Of a DNA stretch of 24,646 nt, positions 1 through 7,262 are shown in pieces (the first letter of the stretch is position 1; every line of letters begins with the position of its first letter). The notes below the pieces were generated by a model. That model saw only the letters and a program-made list of their open reading frames with translations. It was not told the DNA's origin and did no database searches. This DNA is from JAITWN01 sp964384095 (lineage in GTDB: Bacteria; Pseudomonadota; Gammaproteobacteria; SZUA-140): the NCBI GenBank assembly GCA_964384095.1, contig CAYLKC010000021.1, positions 1 through 24,646 on the forward strand. The letters run 5' to 3'. The position numbers and the translations under genes are program-made.

Positions 1-185
1 AAGATGTTGCCGCCGCCGACGACCAGCGCCACCTGCACGCCGTCGTCGACCAGTCCCTTGACCTCGTTGGCGATACGCTTGACGACCGCCGGATTGACGC
101 CGTAGTCATCGTCGCCCATCAGCGCCTCACCGCTCAGCTTGAGCAGTATCCTGCCGTAGAGCGGTTTGCGAGCGGTATCCGGCAT
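1..185 (-). CDS. pyrH: UMP kinase (N-terminal part, cut by window edge)
   Basis: Uridylate kinase phosphorylates UMP to UDP with ATP in the cytoplasm and is a hexameric amino-acid-kinase-fold enzyme. Only about the first 61 codons lie in the window. Reading inward from the ATG at 185 gives MPDTARKPLYGRILLKLSGE followed by ALMGDDDYGVNP and a VALVVGGGNI motif, which is the conserved nucleotide-binding start of PyrH. The gene follows tsf with only 4 nt between the tsf stop and this start, so it is almost certainly in the rpsB-tsf-pyrH transcript. The rest, including the catalytic and allosteric GTP/UTP regions, is outside the window. Confidence 0.95.
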   Translation of the reverse strand, partial: MPDTARKPLYGRILLKLSGEALMGDDDYGVNPAVVKRIANEVKGLVDDGVQVALVVGGGNI

Positions 186-189
186 CGGC

Positions 190-1083
190 TCAGGCGCCTC
201 CGCGAACCTGGGCCATGACCTCGTCGGCGAAATTCGCCGACGCCTTCTCGACGCCCTCGCCGACCTCGAAACGGCGGAAACGCACGACCCGCGCCCCGGC
301 CTTTTCCAGCAGCTTGCCCACGGTGACGTCGGGATCCTTGACGAAGGGCTGTCCGACCAGCGTGATCTCGGCGAGGAACTTGCGGATCCGGCCCGCCACC
401 ATCTTGTCGATGATGTCGGCCGGTTTGCCGCTGTCGGCCGCCTGAGCGGAGAAAATCTCGCGCTCGCGCTCGATGACTGCCGCATCGACCTCGTCCTCGG
501 ACACCGCCAGCGGCTTGCTGGCCGCGATGTGCATCGCGATGTCCTTCGCCAGACCGGCTTCGCCGCCCGCGAGTTCGACCAGCACGCCGATGCGATCGCC
601 GTGCACATAACCGCCGACGACCGCGCCCTTGCCGCCGCGGAAGATCGCGACGCGACGCACACTGATGTTCTCACCGATCTTCGCGACCAGCTCGCGGCGA
701 GCGAGATCGAGGGTCTGCTCGCCGCCCTTCTCGTACGGCAATGCCGCGAGGGCCTCGACGTCCCCGACGTCCTCGTCAATCGCGCGCCGCAGCACCTGGC
801 CGGCGAAGGCGACGAAATCATCGCCCTTGGCGACGAAGTCGGTCTCGCAATTGACCTCGGCCATCGCGCCGACGCTGCCGTCAGCGGCGATCTCCAGCAC
901 AGTACGGCCTTCGGCAGCGGTGCGTCCCGCCTTCTTGTCCGCCTTGACGACGCCCTGCTTGCGCATCAGGTCGATCGCCGCCTCGATGTCGCCCTGTGTC
1001 TCGACCAGGGCGCGTTTGCATTCCATCAGGCCGGAACCGGTGCGTTCACGCAGTTCCTTGACCAGGGTTGCAGATATCTCCAT
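190..1083 (-). CDS. tsf: Elongation factor Ts
   Basis: EF-Ts is the guanine-nucleotide exchange factor that releases GDP from EF-Tu during translation. The 297-residue product has the usual length for a proteobacterial EF-Ts. The N-terminal UBA-like module is seen at residues 1-45, with the signature TGSGLMECKRALVE near residue 15, and the second signature AEVNCETDFVAKGDDF lies near residues 75-90. The ATG at 1083 is preceded by GAGGT about 9 nt upstream. The gene sits 23 nt downstream of rpsB and 4 nt upstream of pyrH, the standard operon order. A long open frame on the opposite strand is a codon-bias shadow. Confidence 0.98.
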   Translation of the reverse strand: MEISATLVKELRERTGSGLMECKRALVETQGDIEAAIDLMRKQGVVKADKKAGRTAAEGRTVLEIAADGSVGAMAEVNCETDFVAKGDDFVAFAGQVLRRAIDEDVGDVEALAALPYEKGGEQTLDLARRELVAKIGENISVRRVAIFRGGKGAVVGGYVHGDRIGVLVELAGGEAGLAKDIAMHIAASKPLAVSEDEVDAAVIEREREIFSAQAADSGKPADIIDKMVAGRIRKFLAEITLVGQPFVKDPDVTVGKLLEKAGARVVRFRRFEVGEGVEKASANFADEVMAQVRGGA

Positions 1084-1106
1084 TTATCGCTGACCTCGCA
1101 GTAGAT

Positions 1107-2006
1107 TCATTCGTCGCCGGAACCGGCGGTTTCGGCCTCGGCAGCGGCGTCATCCTCGCCCGCCTTCGCGGTCTTCGCACGGGTGCCGGTCGTCTTGCGC
1201 TTGACCGCGACCTTGCGGGCGGTCTTGCGGGCGGCCGGCTTGTCAGCCGCCTTCTTGCCGACTGCGGGGGCGCCGGTCTCGTCGAGTTCGACGAACTCAT
1301 CCTGGCCACCCGATTGCAGCGCGGCGGCGCGGGCCTCGACGATCGCATCCGCGGCGGCGGCGGCATAGAGCCGGATCGCGTGAATCGCGTCATCGTTGCC
1401 GGGGATCACGTAATCGACGCCATCGGGGCTGTTGTTGGTATCGACGACCGCGACGACCGGGATGCCGAGCTTGATCGCCTCACTGATCGCGATCTTCTCG
1501 TGACCGACGTCGATGACGAACAGCGCGTCCGGCAGGCCGGGTACGTCCTTGATGCCGCCGAGGCTGCGCTCAAGCTTGTCCAGCTCGCGACGGTGCTTGA
1601 GGCCTTCCTTCTTGGTAATGCGCTCATGACCACCACCCTCTTCGAACAGGGCCTCGAGGTCCTTCAGGCGCTTGATCGACTGCTTGACGGTCTTGAAATT
1701 GGTCATCATGCCGCCCATCCAGCGCTGGTTCACATACGGCATACCGCAGCGAATTGCCTGCTCCTGGATGATGTCGCGCGCAGCGCGCTTGGTGCCGACG
1801 AACAGGATCCTGCCGCGGTTGGCGGCGAGGCGGCCGAGAAAATTCATTGCATCATTGAACAGCGGCAGCGTCGATTCGAGGTTGATGATATGAATCTTGC
1901 TGCGTTCCCCGTAGATGAACGGGGCCATCTTCGGGTTCCAGTACCTGGCCTGGTGGCCGAAGTGCACGCCAGCCTCGAGCATCTGGCGCATCGTAACGTT
2001 TGCCAT
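1107..2006 (-). CDS. rpsB: 30S ribosomal protein S2
   Basis: S2 is a small-subunit ribosomal protein that helps recruit S1. The 299-residue product begins MANVTMRQMLEAGVHFGHQ and contains typical S2 motifs (RYWNPKMAPFIYGER, MGGMMTNFKTVKQSIKRL, DVGHEKIAISEAIKLGIPVVAVVDTN in consecutive blocks). The start at 2006 was chosen over the upstream in-frame ATG at 2054 because the family begins here and AAGGAG lies 9 nt upstream (2016-2021). The S2 core ends near residue 240. It is followed by a low-complexity tail of about 60 residues, first Lys/Arg/Ala-rich and then Asp/Glu-rich, making the protein clearly longer than the roughly 240-residue E. coli protein. First gene of the rpsB-tsf-pyrH operon, divergent from map. 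Confidence 0.97.
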   Translation of the reverse strand: MANVTMRQMLEAGVHFGHQARYWNPKMAPFIYGERSKIHIINLESTLPLFNDAMNFLGRLAANRGRILFVGTKRAARDIIQEQAIRCGMPYVNQRWMGGMMTNFKTVKQSIKRLKDLEALFEEGGGHERITKKEGLKHRRELDKLERSLGGIKDVPGLPDALFVIDVGHEKIAISEAIKLGIPVVAVVDTNNSPDGVDYVIPGNDDAIHAIRLYAAAAADAIVEARAAALQSGGQDEFVELDETGAPAVGKKAADKPAARKTARKVAVKRKTTGTRAKTAKAGEDDAAAEAETAGSGDE

Positions 2007-2122
2007 GGTGTAAAACTCCTTGTAGCGGGTTGGGCCTCCACAGGCCGCACGCATCTACCTGACGAGCAGGCACCCGGATACGCGCTTGAGACCTGTGTGC
2101 GGATTTTTATAACGAGCCACGC
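2007..2122 (-). promoter_or_regulatory. rpsB mRNA leader (candidate S2 autoregulatory 5' UTR)
   Basis: About 115 nt separate the likely rpsB -10 element (2123-2128) from the start codon. This non-coding leader contains a GGCCT/AGGCC hairpin with a 4-nt loop (stem arms 2033-2037 and 2042-2046) just upstream of the Shine-Dalgarno. In E. coli and other gammaproteobacteria S2 represses its own operon through a structured rpsB leader. That this leader does the same is an inference from its position and length; I could not fold the full region. Confidence 0.4.
2016..2021 (-). promoter_or_regulatory. Ribosome binding site of rpsB
   Basis: On the minus strand this reads AAGGAG, 9 nt upstream of the ATG at 2006. 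It supports that start over the in-frame ATG at 2054. Confidence 0.8.
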
Positions 2123-2161
2123 ATTATACGCGAGTCCATGCAAATGTACTTTATATATAAT
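2123..2161. promoter_or_regulatory. Divergent AT-rich promoter region between rpsB and map
   Basis: The 370-nt gap between rpsB and map holds an AT-rich island within otherwise GC-rich DNA. A perfect TATAAT -10 hexamer lies on the minus strand at 2123-2128 (toward rpsB) and another on the plus strand at 2156-2161 (toward map). No good -35 hexamer is seen at 16-18 nt from either. The stretch between 2146 and 2161 is nearly all A/T and could act as an UP-like element. The rest of the gap, 2162-2376, shows no gene. Confidence 0.45.
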
Positions 2162-2376
2162 ACGTTGCGCGCGCTTTATACCATATCCGCACGGCCGGCA
2201 CAAATCCGCCGCACGCGCCGGCGCAGCTGACAAGCCCCGCGCGATCGCGCTACCATTACCCGTTCACTGACGGAATCTTCAAGCCTTACAGGGACGTAAC
2301 CGGGACAGCCCGGCATCGCCGGCGACCCGGCGCGGCGCCCGCCACACCCCTGACCCGGCCGGAGACCCGACGAAGG

Positions 2377-3171
2377 ATGATCAATCTGATGAGCGGAAGG
2401 CAGATGGGCGTGCATATCAAGACAGCCGGGGAGATCGAGGGCATGCGCGTAGCCGGCCGGCTCGCGGCCGAGGCGCTGGACATGATCGGCGAACACGTGC
2501 GCCCCGGAATCACGACCGGAGAGCTCGACCGCATCTGTCACGAGTACATCACCGGCGTGCAGCAGGCGATCCCGGCGCCGCTGAACTACCACGGCTTTCC
2601 GAAATCGATCTGCACCTCGGTCAATCACCAGGTCTGCCATGGCATACCCGGCGACAAGGTGCTGAAGGACGGCGATATCGTCAACATCGATGTCACCGTG
2701 CTCAAGGACGGCTGGCACGGCGACTCCAGCCGCATGTACTACGTCGGTGAGCCGTCGATACTCGCGCGCCGCGTCACCGAGATCAGCCGCGAATGCCTGC
2801 TGATCGGCATCGGCATGGTGCGACCCGGCATGCGCCTCGGCGACATCGGTCATGCAATCCAGCGTCACGCCGAATCTCACGGCATGTCGGTCGTGCGTGA
2901 ATACTGCGGCCACGGCATCGGTCGTAACTTCCACGAGGAACCCCAGGTGCTGCATTACGGCAGCCCCGGCACCGGCTTTGCGCTGGAGGCCGGCATGACC
3001 TTCACCATCGAGCCGATGGTCAATGCCGGCAAGCGTCACGTCAAGCTGTTGCCCGACGGCTGGACCGTGGTCACCAAGGACCGCAGCCTGTCGGCGCAGT
3101 GGGAACATACCCTGCTCGTCACCGGCGACGGCGTCGAGGTGCTAACCCGCGGCCGCGGGGAGGACTTCTGA
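2377..3171 (+). CDS. map: Type I methionine aminopeptidase
   Basis: Removes the initiator methionine from nascent proteins; an essential cytosolic dinuclear metalloenzyme. All five metal ligands of the pita-bread fold are visible (numbered from 2377): D105 in NIDVTV, D116 in WHGDSS, H179 in YCGHGIG, E212 in TFTIEPM and E243 in QWEHT, with catalytic-site histidines H88 (VCHGIPG) and H186 (NFHEEPQ). From 2377 the protein is 264 residues, like E. coli Map. Alternative in-frame ATGs at 2389 and 2404 are possible: the family homology (IKTAGEIEGMRVAGRLAAE) begins just after 2404, and GGAAGG lies just upstream of it. The gene is divergent from rpsB and followed directly by glnD, as in E. coli. Confidence 0.96.
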   Translation: MINLMSGRQMGVHIKTAGEIEGMRVAGRLAAEALDMIGEHVRPGITTGELDRICHEYITGVQQAIPAPLNYHGFPKSICTSVNHQVCHGIPGDKVLKDGDIVNIDVTVLKDGWHGDSSRMYYVGEPSILARRVTEISRECLLIGIGMVRPGMRLGDIGHAIQRHAESHGMSVVREYCGHGIGRNFHEEPQVLHYGSPGTGFALEAGMTFTIEPMVNAGKRHVKLLPDGWTVVTKDRSLSAQWEHTLLVTGDGVEVLTRGRGEDF

Positions 3172-3257
3172 GCCGAGCGGCCGGCCCCGGCGCGACGGAC
3201 GGCGGCGATCCTGCCGCGGATGCGCGCGTGGCCGCGGGCTTCGCCTCGCTGAATGAC

Positions 3258-5894
3258 ATGCAACTGTTCTTCACCGGCTCCTTCGACCGCGCGCTGGCCG
3301 GCACCACCACCCCCGTCGAACTGTTCCGCCACACCCTCTACTCGATCAACGAGGCGCTCGACGACCGCTTCCGCCGCAGCGCGCCGGTATCCGAGCTGGT
3401 CAGCCAGCGCGCCTGGTTCATCGATGAGCTGATGATCCGTGCATGGCAGCGCTTCTTCGACAGGGATGGCGATGATATCGCGCTGGTAGCGGTCGGCGGT
3501 TATGGCCGCGGCGAGCTGCACCCGCACTCGGACATCGACCTGCTGATCCTGCTTGCAACAGACGCGCAACCGGCACACCGCGAGGCGCTGGAACGTTTTC
3601 TGGCCTTCCTCTGGGACATCGGCCTCGACGTCGGCCACAGTGTGCGTACTGTCGAGCAGTGCGCGCAGGAGGCCGAACGCGATATTACCGTGATGACGAA
3701 CCTGATGGAGTCGCGTCCGATTATCGGCGCCGCCGCGCTGTACCGGGCGATGCAGGCGCGCACCGCGCCGGAGCGGCTGTGGCCCGCGGTCCGCTATTTC
3801 GCCGGCAAGCGCGAAGAGCAACAGCTCCGCCACCGCAAGTACCACGACACTGCCTACAACCTCGAACCCAACGTCAAGGAAGGCCCCGGTGGACTGCGCG
3901 ACATCCAGACCGTAGCCTGGGTCGCTCAGCGTCATTTCGGCGCCGCGAACCTCGGCGAACTCGTCACCCACGGTTTCCTGACCGCGAGCGAACACGACGA
4001 TCTCGTGCAGGGACAGGCCTTTCTGTGGAAGGTGCGTTATGGCCTGCACCTGCTCAGCGGCCGCAATGAAAACCGGCTGCTGTTCGACCACCAGCGCACC
4101 CTGGCGACCATGTTCGCCTATGCCGACGACTCGCGACGGCTCGGCGTCGAGAAATTCATGAAGGACTATTACCGCGCGGTCACCGAGATCGCGCGCCTCA
4201 ACGAGATGCTGCTGCAGCTGTTCCAGGAGGTCATCCTGCACGACGACGCGCCGCAGGAGATCCACCCGCTGAACCGCCGCTTCCGCTCCTGCAACGGCTA
4301 TCTCGAGGCCGCCGATCCCCGGGTCTTCGAGCGTCATCCGTTCGCGCTGCTTGAGGTCTTCCTCCTGCTGCAGCAGCACCCGCAACTGAAGGGCGTGCGC
4401 GCCTCGACGATCCGACTGATCCGTGATCACCGCCACCTGATCGATGACCGCTTCCGCAATGATCTGCGCTGCCGCAGCCTGTTCATGGAGATCCTGCGCC
4501 AGCCGCACGGCCTGACCCATGTGCTCAGGCGCATGAACCGCTACGGCATCCTCGCCGCCTACTTCCCGGCCTTCGGCGAGGTCGTCGGCCAGATGCAGTA
4601 CGACCTCTTCCATGTCTATACCGTCGATGATCACACCCTGCAGGTCGTGCGCAACCTGCGCCGCTTCACGGTGCCGGAATACCGCGGTGAATTCGAACTG
4701 TGCAGTCGCATCGCAGCGGCGATTCCAAAGCCCGAGCTGCTCTACCTCGCCGCGCTGTTCCATGACATCGCCAAGGGCCGGGGCGGTGATCACTCCGAAC
4801 TCGGTTCCACCGACGCCCTCGAGTTCTGCCGCCACCACGGCATCAGCGAATACGACAGCCGGCTGGTTTCCTGGTTGGTCAGCCAGCACCTGCTGATGTC
4901 GTCGACGGCGCAGCACAAGGACATCAGCGACCCCGAGGTGATCACCGCCTTCGCGCGCGAGGTCGGCGATCGCAACCGCCTCGATTACCTCTATCTGCTG
5001 ACCGTCGCCGACATCCGCGCGACCAACCCGTCACTGTGGAACAGCTGGAAGGACGCGCTGCTGAAGGACCTCTATCAGTCGACGCGACGTGCGTTGAATC
5101 GTGGCCTCGACAATCCTGTCGAGAGCCGGGAGATGATCGACGAGACGCGCGCAGCAGCGCTGGCGCTGCTGCCGGCGGCATCGCGCGCGGCGGCCGGTGA
5201 ACTGTGGGCGCAGTTCGATGAGGAAGAATACTTCCTGCGCCATACCGCCGACGAGATCGCCTGGCACGCGCGACTGATTCTCGAAAACGATCCTGCCGCG
5301 CTGCCGCTGATCGCGATCCGCGAGGAGACCGTGCGCGGCGGCACCGGCATCTTCCTCTACACCCATGACCAGGACCACCTGTTCGCGCTGACCACCAGCG
5401 CGCTGGACCAGCTGATGTTGAACGTGCTGGATGCGCGCATCACGACCACCCGCAGCGGTTACACCCTCGACACCTATATCGTGCTCAATGACGCCGGCAA
5501 GCCGATCCGGGACGCGGGCGCGATCCGGGAGATCCACGACACCATCGCCCGCCGCATTGCGCAGGGCGACGTCAGCGCAATCCGGGTGACGCGGCGGCCG
5601 ACGCGACGGCTGCGGCATTTCCTGATCCCGACCCGCGTCAGTTTCAGCGACGATGCACGTCAGCGTTACACGATCATGGAGCTGGTCACGGTCGACCGTC
5701 CCGGCCTGCTCGCCCGCATCGGCCGCGCCTTCGTCGAGTGCGGGGTGCGCCTGCAGAACGCAAAGATCGCGACTTTCGGCGAGCGGGTCGAGGATGTATT
5801 CTTCATCACCGACAAGGACAATGAACCGATACGCGACAACGCCCGGCTCGACCGCCTGCGCGATGCGATCATGAGATCACTCGAAGATGCCTGA
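3258..5894 (+). CDS. glnD: Bifunctional [PII] uridylyltransferase / uridylyl-removing enzyme
   Basis: GlnD senses glutamine and uridylylates or deuridylylates PII proteins, setting nitrogen control. From the ATG at 3258 (878 residues) the order is: nucleotidyltransferase domain with GGYGRGELHPHSDIDLL at about 80-96 (catalytic D92, D94); a helical GlnD-type region with LEPNVKEGPGGLRDIQ; an HD hydrolase domain with FHDIAKGRGGDHSELG (H502, D503); and two ACT domains at about 690-750 and 803-865 (MELVTVDRPGLLARIG). The length agrees with E. coli GlnD (890). The open frame extends upstream to 3099, overlapping map, but that part is Arg-rich and unlike the family. An in-frame GTG at 3228 would give 888 residues; no convincing Shine-Dalgarno supports any start. 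Its 3' end overlaps the next gene by 8 nt. Confidence 0.95.
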   Translation: MQLFFTGSFDRALAGTTTPVELFRHTLYSINEALDDRFRRSAPVSELVSQRAWFIDELMIRAWQRFFDRDGDDIALVAVGGYGRGELHPHSDIDLLILLATDAQPAHREALERFLAFLWDIGLDVGHSVRTVEQCAQEAERDITVMTNLMESRPIIGAAALYRAMQARTAPERLWPAVRYFAGKREEQQLRHRKYHDTAYNLEPNVKEGPGGLRDIQTVAWVAQRHFGAANLGELVTHGFLTASEHDDLVQGQAFLWKVRYGLHLLSGRNENRLLFDHQRTLATMFAYADDSRRLGVEKFMKDYYRAVTEIARLNEMLLQLFQEVILHDDAPQEIHPLNRRFRSCNGYLEAADPRVFERHPFALLEVFLLLQQHPQLKGVRASTIRLIRDHRHLIDDRFRNDLRCRSLFMEILRQPHGLTHVLRRMNRYGILAAYFPAFGEVVGQMQYDLFHVYTVDDHTLQVVRNLRRFTVPEYRGEFELCSRIAAAIPKPELLYLAALFHDIAKGRGGDHSELGSTDALEFCRHHGISEYDSRLVSWLVSQHLLMSSTAQHKDISDPEVITAFAREVGDRNRLDYLYLLTVADIRATNPSLWNSWKDALLKDLYQSTRRALNRGLDNPVESREMIDETRAAALALLPAASRAAAGELWAQFDEEEYFLRHTADEIAWHARLILENDPAALPLIAIREETVRGGTGIFLYTHDQDHLFALTTSALDQLMLNVLDARITTTRSGYTLDTYIVLNDAGKPIRDAGAIREIHDTIARRIAQGDVSAIRVTRRPTRRLRHFLIPTRVSFSDDARQRYTIMELVTVDRPGLLARIGRAFVECGVRLQNAKIATFGERVEDVFFITDKDNEPIRDNARLDRLRDAIMRSLEDA

Positions 5895-6501
5895 CAAGGA
5901 CCACCCCGGCGCGCAGCGACCGGCCTGGCAAGCCTGGCTCCTGCCCGCAGCAATGCTGTCGCTGGCGCTGGCGGTGATGATCGGCGGCCTGCTGCCGATG
6001 CTGTCGCTGCGTTACGAACGCGATGCGATCCTCGCTGGCGAGGTCTGGCGCCTGCTGACCGCGCATCTCGTGCATCTCAACTGGAGTCATTTCGCGCTGA
6101 ATGCCGGCGGCCTGGTGCTGATCTGGCTGCTGTTCAGCGCCCGTCTGAACCAGCTGCAATGGCTGCTGGTAGTGGTGGCCTGCGCCCTCGGCGTCAGTCT
6201 CGGTCTGCTGACCCTGCACCCGGCGCTGAACTGGTACGTCGGGCTTTCCGGCCTGCTGCATGGCTTGTTCGTCGCCGGTGCGCTCGGCGGGATCTACGCC
6301 GGCTATCGCGCCGAATGGCTGCTGCTCGGTCTGCTGGTGCTGAAGCTGACCTGGGAGCAGCTCTCCGGCCCGCTGCCGGGCACCGAGGACCTCGCCGGCG
6401 GTCTCGTCATCGTCGATGCCCACCTCTTCGGCGCGTTGTCCGGTCTTGCGACCGGCCTGCTGCTGCGCCCGCTCTACCCCCATCCCGACTGGCGCCGCTA
6501 G
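5887..6501 (+). CDS. rrtA: Rhombosortase (rhomboid-family intramembrane serine protease)
   Basis: Rhombosortases cleave the C-terminal GlyGly-CTERM sorting signal of secreted proteins in Proteobacteria, in the inner membrane. The 204-residue protein has about six hydrophobic segments. Rhomboid features are present: HLNWSHFALNAGG (residues 63-75), the serine motif GLSGLLHG with S121 as probable nucleophile, and a late-helix histidine at H179 in DAHLFGALSG. WYVGLSGLLHG and DAHLFGAL are the compact rhombosortase pattern rather than GlpG-like. The ATG at 5887 overlaps the last 8 nt of glnD, so translation is probably coupled, although no functional link to nitrogen sensing is known. No protein in the window ends in a clear GlyGly-CTERM tail, so substrates must be elsewhere. 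Confidence 0.85.
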   Translation: MPDKDHPGAQRPAWQAWLLPAAMLSLALAVMIGGLLPMLSLRYERDAILAGEVWRLLTAHLVHLNWSHFALNAGGLVLIWLLFSARLNQLQWLLVVVACALGVSLGLLTLHPALNWYVGLSGLLHGLFVAGALGGIYAGYRAEWLLLGLLVLKLTWEQLSGPLPGTEDLAGGLVIVDAHLFGALSGLATGLLLRPLYPHPDWRR

Positions 6502-6510
6502 TCGCGCCTT

Positions 6511-6707
6511 CGCCCGGCCCGGGTCACCGGCGACTGCGGTGACGGCAGATCCGGGGCACGCCCGGGGTCAATGCCTTTCAGGACCGCCATGAACCCATCC
6601 CTGGGGGCTGCCGCCGAGACATCCTGTCTCGGAGGCTCCTGAAAGGCATTGCCCCCGGACGTGCCCCTGCTGATAGTGCTGTGGTCGCCGGTGACCCGGG
6701 CCGGACG
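6511..6707. repeat. Nested inverted repeat, about 200 bp, between convergent genes
   Basis: Outer arms 6514-6534 and 6684-6704 are perfect 21-bp inverted copies, extendable to 6511 and 6707 with one mismatch. A second arm pair, 6553-6582 and 6638-6667, matches at 28 of 30 positions. The centre holds a perfect 8-bp stem with a 3-nt loop (6614-6632, CCGAGACA-TCC-TGTCTCGG) next to a smaller CCCA/TGGG hairpin (6594-6605). The whole could form a long hairpin or cruciform. It fills the space between rhombosortase (plus) and the DUF4399 gene (minus), so it may act as a bidirectional terminator, or it may be one copy of a dispersed palindromic (REP/MITE-like) repeat. No transposase is present. Confidence 0.85.
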
Positions 6708-6730
6708 ATGACGCGGGCCGGGCGACGAGG

Positions 6731-7153
6731 CTATTTGACGGTGATGCGGATCTGCTCCGACACCAGCGGCGGGTCGTGCGGGACGTGGTTGTGGTCGCCG
6801 AGGATCAATTGCAGCGTGTACTTGCCGGGCGGCAGGTCGAGCTCGACCTCGGTCTGGCCGGCGCCGAAGTGACGGTGACGCTCGTCAGCGGGCAGCGGCT
6901 GGTCGAGCGGCGGCAACGGGTCGACGTTGATCAGCAGGTGGTGATGGCCGGTATTCGGGGCCTCGACACCGGCCGGCGCGACACCCATGCCACGAAGCCC
7001 GAAACGGACCGTGAACGGACCCTTCACCGCCGCGCCGTCCGCGGGACTGATGATGTAGGCCTTTGCGCCGTCCGCGGAAGGCGTCGCCGCAACCGCCCAC
7101 CCCGCCGCGAGGAACAGTCCCGCCGCCACCAGACTGACCGCCATTTTCCGCAT
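6731..7153 (-). CDS. Secreted DUF4399 domain protein
   Basis: The 140-residue product has a cleavable signal peptide (MRKMAVSLVAAGLFLAAGWAVA, cleavage near residue 22) and a periplasmic domain with the DUF4399 pattern: an FTVRFGLRGMGVAPAG block, then NTGHHHLLIN, HRHFGAGQTE, LPPGKYTLQLILGD and PHDPPLVSEQIRI. The conserved histidines (HHH near residue 70, HRH near 93, HNH and PH near 120) suggest metal or ligand binding, but the function of the family is not established. The start at 7153 is fixed by AAGGAGG 7 nt upstream. Convergent with rhombosortase across the palindromic region and divergent from the following gene; apparently monocistronic. Confidence 0.85.
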   Translation of the reverse strand: MRKMAVSLVAAGLFLAAGWAVAATPSADGAKAYIISPADGAAVKGPFTVRFGLRGMGVAPAGVEAPNTGHHHLLINVDPLPPLDQPLPADERHRHFGAGQTEVELDLPPGKYTLQLILGDHNHVPHDPPLVSEQIRITVK

Positions 7154-7160
7154 GTTCGAG

Positions 7161-7167
7161 CCTCCTT
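7161..7167 (-). promoter_or_regulatory. Ribosome binding site of the DUF4399 gene
   Basis: AAGGAGG on the minus strand, 7 nt before the ATG at 7153. This selects that ATG over the one three codons further in. Confidence 0.8.
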
Positions 7168-7262
7168 CGTTGCGCGCCCGTCTGGCGCTTTCGTGAACTG
7201 GTTCAACCTTACCCTAAAAACGCCGATAGCTTAAGCAGCTAGCGCCGATCTGCGACCTCGAA

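Noticed and set aside
166..1104. 312-codon open frame on the plus strand
   Set aside because: Antisense to tsf along its full length; codon-bias shadow with no recognisable domain.
2176..3108. 310-codon minus-strand open frame opposite map
   Set aside because: Antisense shadow of map with no signal, domain or ribosome binding site.
3099..3257. Upstream extension of the glnD frame into map
   Set aside because: Arg/Pro/Gly-rich sequence unlike any GlnD N-terminus, overlapping the conserved map C-terminus; starts at 3228 or 3258 give the expected length.
3036..4916. 626-codon open frame on the minus strand
   Set aside because: It lies antisense to map and glnD, both certain genes; it is a product of high GC third positions and shows no family motif.
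7194..7205. Short inverted repeat TGAAC-TG-GTTCA between the DUF4399 and c-di-GMP genes
   Set aside because: Only 5-bp arms and no clear promoter next to it; could be chance, so not listed as an operator.
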